Below, in pieces: positions 46,235 through 54,929 of a stretch of 64,000 bases of DNA (the stretch's first letter is position 1; the number at the start of each line of letters is the position of its first letter). The stretch comes from Hysterangium stoloniferum (lineage: Eukaryota; Basidiomycota; Agaricomycetes; Hysterangiales; Hysterangiaceae): positions 251,001 through 315,000 of the forward strand of contig WHVD01000102.1 of NCBI GenBank assembly GCA_015178975.1, written 5' to 3'. A program made the translations under genes and the position numbers. The notes beneath the pieces are model-generated. The model was given only the letters and a program-made list of their open reading frames with translations, was not told the origin of the DNA and did no database searches.

Positions 46235-46478
46235 TGTTAGAAAACATGAGTAATGTAGAAAATGAATAGCCAGACTGGGGATTGAACCCAGGATCTCTCG
46301 ATTACATAACAAAGGTGTTAACCACTACACCATCTGACCTTGGGTAGGTTTGGTCTTACACTGTACTTAAGGATATAACCCTAAGCGCCATTCCTATTAG
46401 ATCATATACACACTGAACTCAGAGCTGTACACCATATGGTCCCAGTTGGAACAATGGTTGGCATTATATAATCTAACA
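46235..46478 (-). mobile_element. Solo tRNA-bearing LTR in nagB exon 5, target-site duplication GTGAG
   Basis: 244 bp, TGTTAGAAAA to ATCTAACA. GTGAG at 46230-46234 is repeated at 46479-46483. Same layout as the LTRs of the element at 52659-53510. Confidence 0.9.
46267..46339 (-). tRNA. tRNA-like gene inside the solo LTR (73 nt)
   Basis: Exactly 73 nt fold as a cloverleaf. Acceptor GGTCAGA/TCTGGCT has all seven pairs (two G-U). D stem is GTGT/ACAC and T stem CTGGG/CCCAG, both perfect, with a T loop TTCAATC. A and B boxes are good. The anticodon stem is weak (one mismatch, two G-U). Loop TATGTAA would give anticodon TGT, but base 33 is A, so decoding is doubtful. More likely it is an internal pol III promoter. 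Confidence 0.75.
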
Positions 46479-46731
46479 GTGAGATGGTTTATGCCTTCCT
46501 CAATGGCTTATACAAGGGGAAAAAAAGATTAAGAGCAATGATAAAAGAAATTAGAACACATGGCACACCTTTACTTAGTGCTAGACTCTTCTTCTGCCCC
46601 GTGACCACCACTACAATTTCACGGGCATCCAGAACGGTGGCTACGCCAACAGTAAGGGCCATGCGAGGGACCTAGGATATGTGCATTCAGGTGGGGAAAC
46701 TGATGGTACATATGTGGTATAATTGCCGACG

Positions 46732-46785
46732 AATGGTCGACAAATGGCCGACAAATGGTCGACAAATGGCCGACAAATGGCCTCA
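46732..46785. repeat. Short tandem repeat in nagB intron 3
   Basis: AATGG[TC]CGACAA repeats about four to five times, alternating T and C. It makes intron 3 (46672-46844, 173 bp) the longest of the gene. Confidence 0.85.
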
Positions 46786-47505
46786 CAGAATATTTTCTGA
46801 TACGCGAACCCAGAAATATACTTGCAGAACTTCAGTCGACCTACCTGATTGAGATCATTGTCGAAAAATCGGGAATTGGCAATAATTGTATCATAAGCAA
46901 GTGTCTTAATTCGAGTGCGGGATGCGAGAGAGGAACCTGTGCATGTAAAATGAACCAAATTCCTGCGCAATTTCGAAGGAGATTCGACCTACCCGGTTCA
47001 TTGAATGCCACATGACCATCTTCTCCAATACCAGCAAGGAACAGGTCGATCCCGCCGGCCTCTGTGATTCGTTTCTCGTACGATTCGCACTCTTCGATGA
47101 GATCCTTCTTAGTTCCATCGAGAATATTAACTTGACTGGGTGGGATATCAATATGAGAGAAGAGCTGTGTGAACCTGCACCAATGCAACGGTTTCATCTG
47201 AGGGTTTTCGGTGCCTGAACACAAGGTAGAACCGCGTACATAAATGTATGGTAGCTCTCCCTATGGTCTTTGGCTAGGCCAACATATTCGTCCATGTTAA
47301 ATGTAACCACGTTTTTAAACGAAAGCTTCCCCTCTTGTACCAAGCGGGTCAACACCTTGTAAGTCGGGATGGGGGACGAGCCCGTCGGAAGGCCAAGAAC
47401 GAATTTGCGCTCGGGAGTAGGCGCAAAGTCATTTATGCGTTTTGCAATATAATTGCCAATATATTCACCAACAGATTGTGGGTCATCACGGATGATGAAA
47501 CGCAT

Positions 47506-48064
47506 AGCTGAGGGGGAGTGGTGGTAGTGGCTGAGGAGTGAAAGGGGAGCACGCTCCCATAATTAAATGGTGTGCTGGCGACCTGTGTGAAGGTGCTCTT
47601 CGACAACTCATGATGAGCATACGCACGTTTTTCAGTCTGCCATGTGCAAACGAGAGTTCCTTTGGCCGCTGGCAAGGGTTAGCATTTCGGTTTGTCACCC
47701 GATGTTTTCCAGATGCCTCGGACTTGAATTCCTGGGCAGTGATAGTTTTCTCTGTGGTATGGACGAATATGGGGAACCAGTTGATCGATTATTGAATTCG
47801 GCATCTCGGCGGTCCTGTTGGAGCTTTCTAGCGCCCCAGACTCTGCGGCGTCATACTTGTATCTGTAGCCTTTCAAAGGTCTCGCTTTTTTGGGGGGTTC
47901 TTGTGTTGTCAAGGGTTGCGCGTACTCTGGACAACGATATATTCGGAATGTCTCAGTATACAATAAGGTTTTTTATCTAACCCGAGCGGTCTGTCTTACA
48001 ACCATTTCCCTATTTTTGTCTGAAGTCATTTTTTCTTCTTCCCTGTGTCATATCAGCTTCTATT
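47506..48064. other. nagB upstream region; possible fragment of another minus-strand gene
   Basis: The minus frame at 47679-47963 has coding-like composition, but no domain is recognised and it is not joined convincingly to nagB. The region should contain the nagB promoter. Confidence 0.35.
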
Positions 48065-48620
48065 TGTTAGATTTAGTGATTTGGCACAGTAGTTACAAGT
48101 TGTGTACCATTGTGGGTCTGTAGTGTGTGCTGGTGAAATTTGCATTTTCTCGTTCATGTCTGTGTCTGTGTCTGAGCTCTCACACTTCTTGTGTTTCACA
48201 TCCACCTCCCTTCTTCATTCTAACAGGTTATGGACCCCGGCTCTTACTAAATAACACCAAATTTACCACCAAACTTCTTCTTGTTAGCCCTATCACTTCA
48301 CCACCACTCGTAGCATCACTTCACCACCACTCGTAGCATCACTTCACCACCACTCGTAGCATCACTTCACCACCACTCGTAGCATCACTTCACCACCACT
48401 CGTAGCATCACTTCACCACCACTCGTAGCATCACTTCACCACCACTCGTAGCATCACTTCACCACCACCCACTCTACCAGCATCATGTCTTTGCCCAACT
48501 TCCTCACTCCTATCATAGCCAAAGTTCCTCTCCTTACAGAAGACAATTATTCCAAATGGAGAGATGCAATGTCTATGCTGGTGCTTTTTGGATTACAGAT
48601 GAAGATGATACTGTGGCTCG
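48065..48620 (+). mobile_element. Copia family C: 5' LTR, primer site, minisatellite and gag start
   Basis: LTR 48065-48225 (161 bp, TGTTAG to CTAACA). Primer site GGTTATGGACCCC (48226-48238) follows with no gap. A leader minisatellite is at 48292-48470. A gag ATG at 48485 opens M-S-L-P-N-F-L and then L-T-E-D-N-Y-S-K-W, the start of a copia gag. The element is cut at 48620 by opposite-strand copia sequence, and matching + gag resumes at 50046. Confidence 0.75.
48292..48470. repeat. 23-bp minisatellite, about 8 copies
   Basis: The unit ATCACTTCACCACCACTCGT + AGC lies between primer site and gag ATG. There are no unique spacers, so this is not a CRISPR-like array. Confidence 0.95.
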
Positions 48621-50045
48621 AATGAAGAAGGGAGGTGGATGTGAAACACAAGAAGTGTGAGAGCTCAGATACAGACACAGACATGAATGAGTGAATGCAA
48701 ATTTCAGCAACACGTACTACGGACCCACAATGGTACACAACTTGTAACTACTGTGCCAAGTCACTAAATCTAACACTCCCACCTGATGAGACATATCTAA
48801 GTAATAACTCCCACCATGTTGTAGACACAAAATGCAGCAATATGACCTGGGCAACCACAATGGTGACAGTGACCTTCATTGGTAGGATCATACCAATGAA
48901 AACCTTTGTCATCTTCTAAAATAGATGGTGGAGTAGTGTCTGACCTAGAAAACTGACCAGGTTGTTTTCAAACATTCCCATGCCTTGGACCAGCTGCATA
49001 TGTGTTAAGAACTGAAAACTGACTGATGTCAGTTGGCCAACAGGGACCGATTGGAAGGACTTGGCTTCAGCTTATGTGCTGCGCCCTCGCAAATGTCCAT
49101 TGAGTGTCCTTAAATTTCGGGAAGGTGAAGACTAATCCTAACGAGTTCCTTTCGGCGAGATATTGATTGGGACCGAAGGTTAAGTCAAGTGTCGGGCCAA
49201 GGGTCGGCGACCGAGAGTGGACCAGCACACACAAAGGCAGATGAGGGGATTCTTAGTACAAGACTGCTAGAAGTGTAAGAGGGTATTCTGAGTTGATATT
49301 CTGATTGCCTAGTAACTACAACTACAGTGGGTTCATATACAAGTATCAGGCGTCTAGAAAATACTAACTAGGAGAAGAGCGGAACAGGGTATTGACAATA
49401 AGCTTGACTAGGAATGGGAAGTTTATGATTAGTTCGGAAGCCAAAGAGATAACTGAGAGTGTAATTACGGGAAAAGAAAATAGTTAGAGGGTTACAAGTA
49501 TATATAGGCATATGTGAAACATAGGATAGAACGGAACATCATAATAAAAGAGATGTATCAAAAGTTTAACCAGATAGTACAAGTATATTTTGACATGGGC
49601 ATAAATGGAGTTTGATCACCATGAAAGCATACATCAGCATTGGGGGCGATGATTTCCGATGTGGTGACTTGAGTGATAACTTGAATCGTCGATAGGTGGC
49701 GATAACCTCAGGGCTGAACGGCTGCGACACGGTCATAACAATATGCAACATCGATCAGCTCAGATTTGATGGCAATGGCAGAGGAAGCTGAACCAATGAG
49801 AATTCCTTTGGTATCAGAAAGAGAGGGTTCGGATTTGGCAGTGAGAATGGAAGTACGAATGGTGTGGTAGGCAGGGTGAAGGTTTATAAGGAGGACATCC
49901 AATGTTTGACAATCATTGATAACACAACCTAAAGATATAAGGTTCTGGTGAGCACTTTCAATGGCATGGATGTAAATGTCGATGGATTGAGAAGGATCAT
50001 ACTCGATATGATAGAAATCCTCACGACATTTGAAACGACGAGTAA
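48621..50045 (-). pseudogene. Copia gag-only element fragment, opposite strand
   Basis: Minus order: gag from 50049 (F-K-C, E-Y-D-P-S-Q-S-I, L-D-V-L-L-I-N-L), interrupted by the solo LTR 49003-49740, then an intact CCHC knuckle (C-X2-C-X4-H-X4-C at about 48820-48860). Directly after come the purine tract GGTGGGAGTG and a C-type LTR (48775 down to 48620). Nothing of pol lies between knuckle and LTR. One stop (about 48960) is seen in gag. Confidence 0.7.
49003..49740 (-). mobile_element. Solo LTR, family A, target-site duplication ATATG
   Basis: It starts TGTTAAGAACTG and ends GGTCATAACA. ATATG at 48998-49002 is repeated at 49741-49745. It splits the minus-strand gag. Confidence 0.92.
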
Positions 50046-50223
50046 GCAAATGGCAGCCATCATCTGGTCTACTATTAGTGATGAGTTGCAGTATTTGGTT
50101 ATATGGCAGACTTCAGGTTTAGCTCCTTGGAAAGCAGTGAGGGAACACTTCCAGAGGTCTACAATGGTCTGTTTGCACAGAAGCAGCCTTGCATATCAAC
50201 TGAGGTATGTTATGCACAGTTAG
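50046..50223 (+). pseudogene. Copia gag fragment, plus strand
   Basis: It encodes A-A-I-I-W-S-T-I-S-D-E-L and E-H-F-Q-R-S-T-M, the natural continuation of the gag that starts at 48485. The two plus-strand parts therefore flank the opposite-strand insert. Confidence 0.5.
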
Positions 50224-50284
50224 TTCTTGTTTCTTTCTGTTACTGGACATACTGATCATTTGGGTAGATATTATACTTGTTATA

Positions 50285-50490
50285 GGTTATGGGCCCTGTC
50301 CCAAGTTACTGATTAACAAATTAACAGGAATAAGACTCTGACTTGAAACCATGCTGACCCTCAAACTGACCACTGACTGAAAATCACACTGGCTACTGAC
50401 CTGGGCACTGACCTAACAACTGATCTAAAATCGCACTGACACCCAACCCAGCCACTGACCTAAAATCATGTTGACACCCAACCTGACCAT
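50285..50490 (+). mobile_element. Copia leader: primer site and degenerate repeats
   Basis: Primer site GGTTATGGGCCC (50285-50296) follows an LTR end of which only about 60 bp is recognisable. The leader at 50335-50490 has degenerate repeats of about 40 bp (ACTGACCT, AAAATC, TGACACCCAACC), placed like the minisatellite of family C. Confidence 0.5.
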
Positions 50491-50749
50491 AATTGTATAA
50501 GTGCCATCTTAACAGGGCCTGTGGTACTCACAAGGCTAACAGAGGGATATCCAAATATAAAGGGACTTTCTCTCCTAGATGCTTTGAGATATGGGGTGTC
50601 TTAAAATAGAATGATAGCTCATCCCAATGGATACTAACTATTTTCTCTACCTTGGAAATATTCCTAGAAGGTATTAGAAGACTCAGAAAATCACAGGAAA
50701 ATCACAACCAATTAGTCTCCTAGGAATGTCAGTCAGGGGAATTTATGAG
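50491..50749. other. Nothing recognised
   Basis: Short spacer between the copia leader and the integrase fragment. Confidence 0.4.
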
Positions 50750-52012
50750 AGGTAAAATTCCACTAGATCCTGTAACCAAGGCACATCTCACCAATCCTGT
50801 AGACTCTGACTAACCTTGGTGGTCTCAAGATCCACAAGGTTTCATTAGACTTGACTCTCACTCAACTTTCCTTCAACTTTCCTTTGACTTTTCACTTGAC
50901 TTAATTTCTGACTTTTCCTTCAACTCAATTTCCAACTCAATTTCTGACTTGTTTCAGTCTGACATAAATGACAATTTCATTCTTATATCATATTATAGTC
51001 ATTGATTGACATTCAAAGGCATGAAAGGGCAATAAAAGGTGCAAGGGAAGTCAGTCAGAAAATCTGTATTTTAGTTGTTCCATCTCTGTGTATTATCTAA
51101 TTATTGAATCTTTCAGAGATCTTTCTGATATACTCATTTGTGGGTTTTTGTGTTCTAATATAGCCTCAAACTTCATTATCAGGATGAATTGATACTTGGT
51201 GAATGAGGCATCCATTACTCAACATAGAAGAAACATTACAACTTTTATTCAATACTATCAAGAAAATCAATCTGTGTCAACCACTTCCAGCATCAGAACA
51301 TCTATGGAATTCAATTTCTATTGATTTTATTGAACACCTACCAGGCTCCAAAGGCTATTTCACAATCCTAGTTGTTGTTGATAGTAAGGTATTTTCATCC
51401 CTACACATGACACCATTACATCCATAAACTAGCACAACTTTTTATCATTTATGTATTTTCCAAGCATAGTGTCCCATCCCATGTAACTTCTGATTGGGGT
51501 TCTGAGTTTGTATCACATTTTTTAGATCCTATGGAAAAGCCCTTGATATAAAATTACACTATATGTCAGATATCACCTGGATGGTGATAGGCAAACTGAG
51601 TGTGCCAATCAGACACTGGAACAATATCAACAGGACAATGGGAGATCCTTTCTTCCCCTAGCAGAATTTGTATACAATAACACACCATCCGCCACTACCC
51701 TTTTTTCCAATAAGGGGTTACAATCTAAACATCACAGTATACCCAGAACACAACCTTGCTTCAGCCCATGCTCAAGAGGTTGTCACAGACCTTGATAACA
51801 TGCAGCCAGGAACATTATCAATATTCTGCAGGCAGAAACTGGATTCTGCCACCTGACTTCAAGATTGGTGACCATGTTTTTGTTAAAGCCCAATTCTTCT
51901 GGACAACCTGATCCTCCAAGAAACTTGCTGAAAAGTAATTAGAACCTTTTGAGATCACAGGGCAAGCTGGCTTGGTATCTTGGACTCTCTGGCTCCTAGA
52001 TAGCATGCTATT
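50750..52012 (+). pseudogene. Chromovirus integrase fragment
   Basis: Aligns with 20020-21130: T-K-A-H-L near 50780, the first catalytic block S-I-D-F-I-E-H (about 51320), remnants of D-W-G-S-E-F-V (51490), and the C-terminal L-A-E-K region (51920). About 370 bp at 50862-51230 is not homologous and interrupts it. Dead. Confidence 0.7.
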
Positions 52013-52680
52013 AAAGTCTAAACAAAGGGGGGATTCCTAGAGATGAGGATGACAGGCTCTGGGGGTCCATAGGGTTAGAATGTACTTAGCCAGGAGGTCC
52101 AGTTCTACAGGACAAATGGAGCTTGGCTTCAACTTATGTGTTGTGCCCTCACATGAACTGTTGGGGTGCTCCAGTATTTCAAAACAAGCAAATAGTATGT
52201 AACAGACTAAAAGTCCACACTTAGCTTAATTAGGCAGGAGGCCAAAATGCTCAGAGCTGGGGTGATAAGAGTCTCAGCTGGCAGATGATGTCTTGAAGAG
52301 GATTAAGTAAAAGAGTAGGGGAACAATATTTGAACTAAAGAATTATAGCATACAGGATGAGAGTTGTATACTAACATGAGACAGATGATCAATCATGGAG
52401 GTAAGAAGGCAAATGGATCAAAAGAAGCAAGTGATGAGATGAAGAGATGAAAAAACTAAATGCAAAGTAATAGTAGAATACTAAAAAGGATTGAGGTGGC
52501 AAATGATGTGCACATATAGAGCAGATAGTAGGAAAGCATTGGAATGGGAGTGGAATGGAATAATTAAAGGATAATCTATAGTAAACCAAATCTCAGGGTG
52601 CTGGGGGCAGTGATGCCACACTTTGGGATACTGATAACTGGATGCTAGAGGGTTGTCATATTAAAAGTGTAGAAAATGAA

Positions 52681-52751
52681 TGGCCAGACTGGGGATTGAA
52701 CCAGGGCTTTTGCATATATAGCAGGGGTGTTACCCATTACACCACCTGACT
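52681..52751 (-). tRNA. tRNA-like sequence in the 3' LTR of the TRIM
   Basis: 71 nt, same arms as at 53401-53476 but with a base missing from the T stem and a weak anticodon stem. Confidence 0.55.
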
Positions 52752-53047
52752 CTGGGAAACAGTGCTAGTATTACATAATTTAACACACTCCCATAATGCT
52801 AGCACTCAGCTACATTATATGCAAATATAGGTCCTCTCTGGCTCTTTTTTGTCCAGACTTGTCCACTATACCACACATACAAATATAGCTGTTCACTGTA
52901 AGATATGTTGTGCTGTGAGCACAAAATATCTAATGTGAAAAGATGAGTGAAATCTGATGATATTCTAGGGAACTTGGGAGGCTTTATATGCAGCAAAACT
53001 ACGAGTGGCGCAATCTTAAAGAACAAAAGCACATGTTGAGGACAATA

Positions 53048-53244
53048 GGAAAAAAGAGGGACAATGGGAAAAAGAAGGACAATGGGAAAAGGAAGGACAA
53101 TGGGAAAAAGAAGGACAATGGGAAAAAGAAGGACAATGGGAAAAAGAAGGACAATGGGAAAAAGAAGGACAATGGGAAAAAGAAGGACAATGGGAAAAAG
53201 AAGGACAATGGGAAAAAGAAGGACAATGGGAAAAAGAAGAACAA
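53048..53244. repeat. 18-bp minisatellite, about 11 copies, inside the TRIM
   Basis: The unit GGGAAAAAGAAGGACAAT varies slightly at the left. As 18 is a multiple of three, frames on both strands stay open and give lysine-rich or serine/proline-rich repeats. I do not regard these as genes. Confidence 0.95.
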
Positions 53245-53400
53245 TGGAGGGTTCGATACAATAGGACGTGTGATGTCATGCGTATTGATGACAAGATCAC
53301 AGTGTAGGGAGTCTCACTCCCTTACATCACTCTACACACAAGAACCATGCCCTATAGCACACAGCAGGGCCCATAACCTGTTAAAAGTGTAGAAAATGAA

Positions 53401-53476
53401 TGGCCAGACTGGGGATTGAACCCAGGGCTTCTGCATATGTATATAGCAGGGGTGTTACCCATTACACCACCTGACC
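53401..53476 (-). tRNA. tRNA-like sequence in the 5' LTR of the TRIM
   Basis: 76 nt. Acceptor GGTCAGG/TCTGGCC pairs fully, D stem GTGT/ACAC, T stem CTGGG/CCCAG. The anticodon stem keeps CTGC/GCAG around an enlarged 11-nt loop. The partner in the other LTR (52681-52751) has a 7-nt loop. Confidence 0.65.
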
Positions 53477-53738
53477 CTGGGAAACAGTGCTAGTATTACA
53501 TAATTTAACATGTCAGAGTGAAAACAAGCTGCAGGGAACCAAAAAGGTGATGATCCTAACAGTATCCCCCTATTAGGTTGAGGCCCATTGAGATCTTTTT
53601 AGAAAATAATGTCTAGCTGCCTTGTGTACATGCTTTGGTAAATATCTGCACCTATGATTATTAGTCAATGGGTGCTTGAGGTGATATAAAAATTTCAAAA
53701 TCCCCAATTTTTTATTAACCTTCCTTTTCCCTTTTCTT

Positions 53739-54546
53739 TTGCCCACCACACCTTCCCAGACTTTATTTCTAATGAGCCCTAGTGATGATGATGATGATGA
53801 GGTTGAGGTGCTGCAACCTGTCTGCAGGATGCCAAAGAGAAGAAGCACCTTTGTCTTGAATAGAAGGTTGCTGAAAAGAAGAAAAAGGAGGAGGTGGAGT
53901 GCTGAGCAACATTGTTGGCAAAGTGGAAGACTGCAGGTGAGGCAAGAGGTTGCAGGAGGGGAAAAGGTTGAGTGGCAGGGCTGTTAAGGATATGTAACTT
54001 CTCATGTTTCTTTCACTGATATAAATGTCAATAGGGAGAGAGGAAATGTCAGGATGATGACAATTTAGGAGGGTGAGATTGAGGAGATCAGGGGGTCTGA
54101 GCAGTAAGCTGTTAATTGGGTCGCAGTTTTCATCTACTAACTGTGTCCTTTAGGAGGGGTCCAGGGGTCTGGTGCATGCCCATGAGTCTGAACAGGGTCT
54201 GTGTGCAATGAAGCTGGGCTAAAAGGGTTGTAATTATGCAACCACAACTTTGGAGCCAGTAGTAGAGGCATTTCAAGAAACTGGGGAGACATGGAAAGGA
54301 ATCCTGGAGGTGTTGCATGGCCTGGTCCAACATTGTGAGCACAGGGGGGAGCAGTGGGCTGCAAAGGATGGAAGAATGGAAATGGAGGGCCAGGGGATGA
54401 CAAGATGGAGAGTGTTTAAGAGTCTAGATTGGGGGGAGATAATGCTAGGGGTTGTGGGAAGGAGTGGGAGGTGGTCCAATACCATAGAAGTTGTGGACGG
54501 TGAAGAGGTGGCAGAAGGACTGGTTGTAATAGATACCTTAGACTAA
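53739..54546 (+). pseudogene. Antisense zinc-cluster ORF of chromovirus copy 2, decayed
   Basis: It lies between the pol remnants (54930 upward, minus strand) and the 3' LTR (53561 down), on the opposite strand, as in copy 1. It starts with an acidic D-D-D-D-D-E-V-E-V-L-Q-P-V block, then a basic region corresponding to the coiled coil (53850-53930). A G-P-G-V-W-C-M-P segment at about 54157 corresponds to the second half of the zinc cluster. A helical C-terminus is open at 54250-54546. Confidence 0.5.
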
Positions 54547-54632
54547 AAATGACAATAATGTGTATTTTTCAAAAGCACAACAACAAGTGGCTGAAAACCC
54601 AAGACAACTATAATTTGTGAGGTGAACAAAGT

Positions 54633-54651
54633 GGGGGGGGGGGGGGGGGGG
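54633..54651. repeat. Run of 19 G
   Basis: A homopolymer of 19 guanines between GT and CTGACATGG. It produces false proline-rich frames on the minus strand. Confidence 0.95.
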
Positions 54652-54929
54652 CTGACATGGCAACCCAAACAACACAACAGAGAGGGACATACAGTAAGGT
54701 GACAGGGAGTAATGGAAGTGAGTCCAAAAGAAGTATTGGAGTGCAGAAAACACATTAAATGGTCAATTGTAAAGACTCTAGGTCTTGAGTCCATCAGAGG
54801 GCTGACATGTTATCTAGTTTGTTGAGAAGTCAACTTGTGATTGGTTCATTTCAGGGATCTGGTAGAAATGTTCTTTATGGTGGTGATGCTACAAAGTACT
54901 TGTTTGACTAGAGATGAATTGAAGGGATG

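Larger units (their letters stand above)
45929..47505 (-). pseudogene. nagB: Glucosamine-6-phosphate deaminase, disrupted by a solo LTR
   Basis: Six exons: 47240-47505, 46993-47174, 46845-46936, 46575-46671, 46165-46506 and 45929-46053. Removing the LTR and one target-site copy leaves 855 nt (284 codons plus stop), close to the usual 270-290. Signatures include [30 protein letters not shown] and S-R-T-R-I-K. The enzyme converts glucosamine-6-phosphate to fructose-6-phosphate and ammonia in amino-sugar catabolism. The LTR at 46235-46478 sits inside exon 5. Its 249-bp addition keeps frame but brings a stop 24 codons in. Host sequence is otherwise undamaged, so the hit looks recent. Confidence 0.9.
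52659..53510 (-). mobile_element. Miniature LTR element (TRIM) with tRNA-like LTRs
   Basis: LTRs 52659-52785 (127 bp) and 53379-53510 (132 bp). Primer site GGTTATGGGCCC (53367-53378) abuts the 5' LTR. A purine tract TGGGAGTG abuts the 3' LTR. TGTCA at 52654-52658 is repeated at 53511-53515. The 593-bp interior codes for nothing recognisable and holds an 18-bp minisatellite. Each LTR contains a tRNA-like sequence in element sense. Such an element would need enzymes from another, probably a copia, as it shares the primer site. Confidence 0.9.
52073..53561 (-). mobile_element. Chromovirus copy 2, 3' LTR (family H), interrupted by a TRIM
   Basis: The minus strand runs from TGTTAGGATC (53561) to a decayed CTAACC (52073). 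Removing the 857-bp insert leaves about 632 bp, as in the solo H LTR of 622 bp. The U5 core is at about 52119-52150. The purine tract GGGGGATAC precedes it at 53562-53570. Confidence 0.75.

Noticed and set aside
48292..48470. Array resembling a CRISPR
   Set aside because: Units are directly adjacent with no spacers. This is a tandem repeat in a copia leader.
52988..53392. 134-codon plus ORF with K-K-D-N-G-K repeats and minus-strand counterparts
   Set aside because: Product of an 18-bp minisatellite inside a non-coding miniature LTR element. It runs into the LTR and is antisense to the element.
54538..54794. Two minus ORFs with a proline run
   Set aside because: They arise from the 19-G homopolymer and lie in decayed element sequence.
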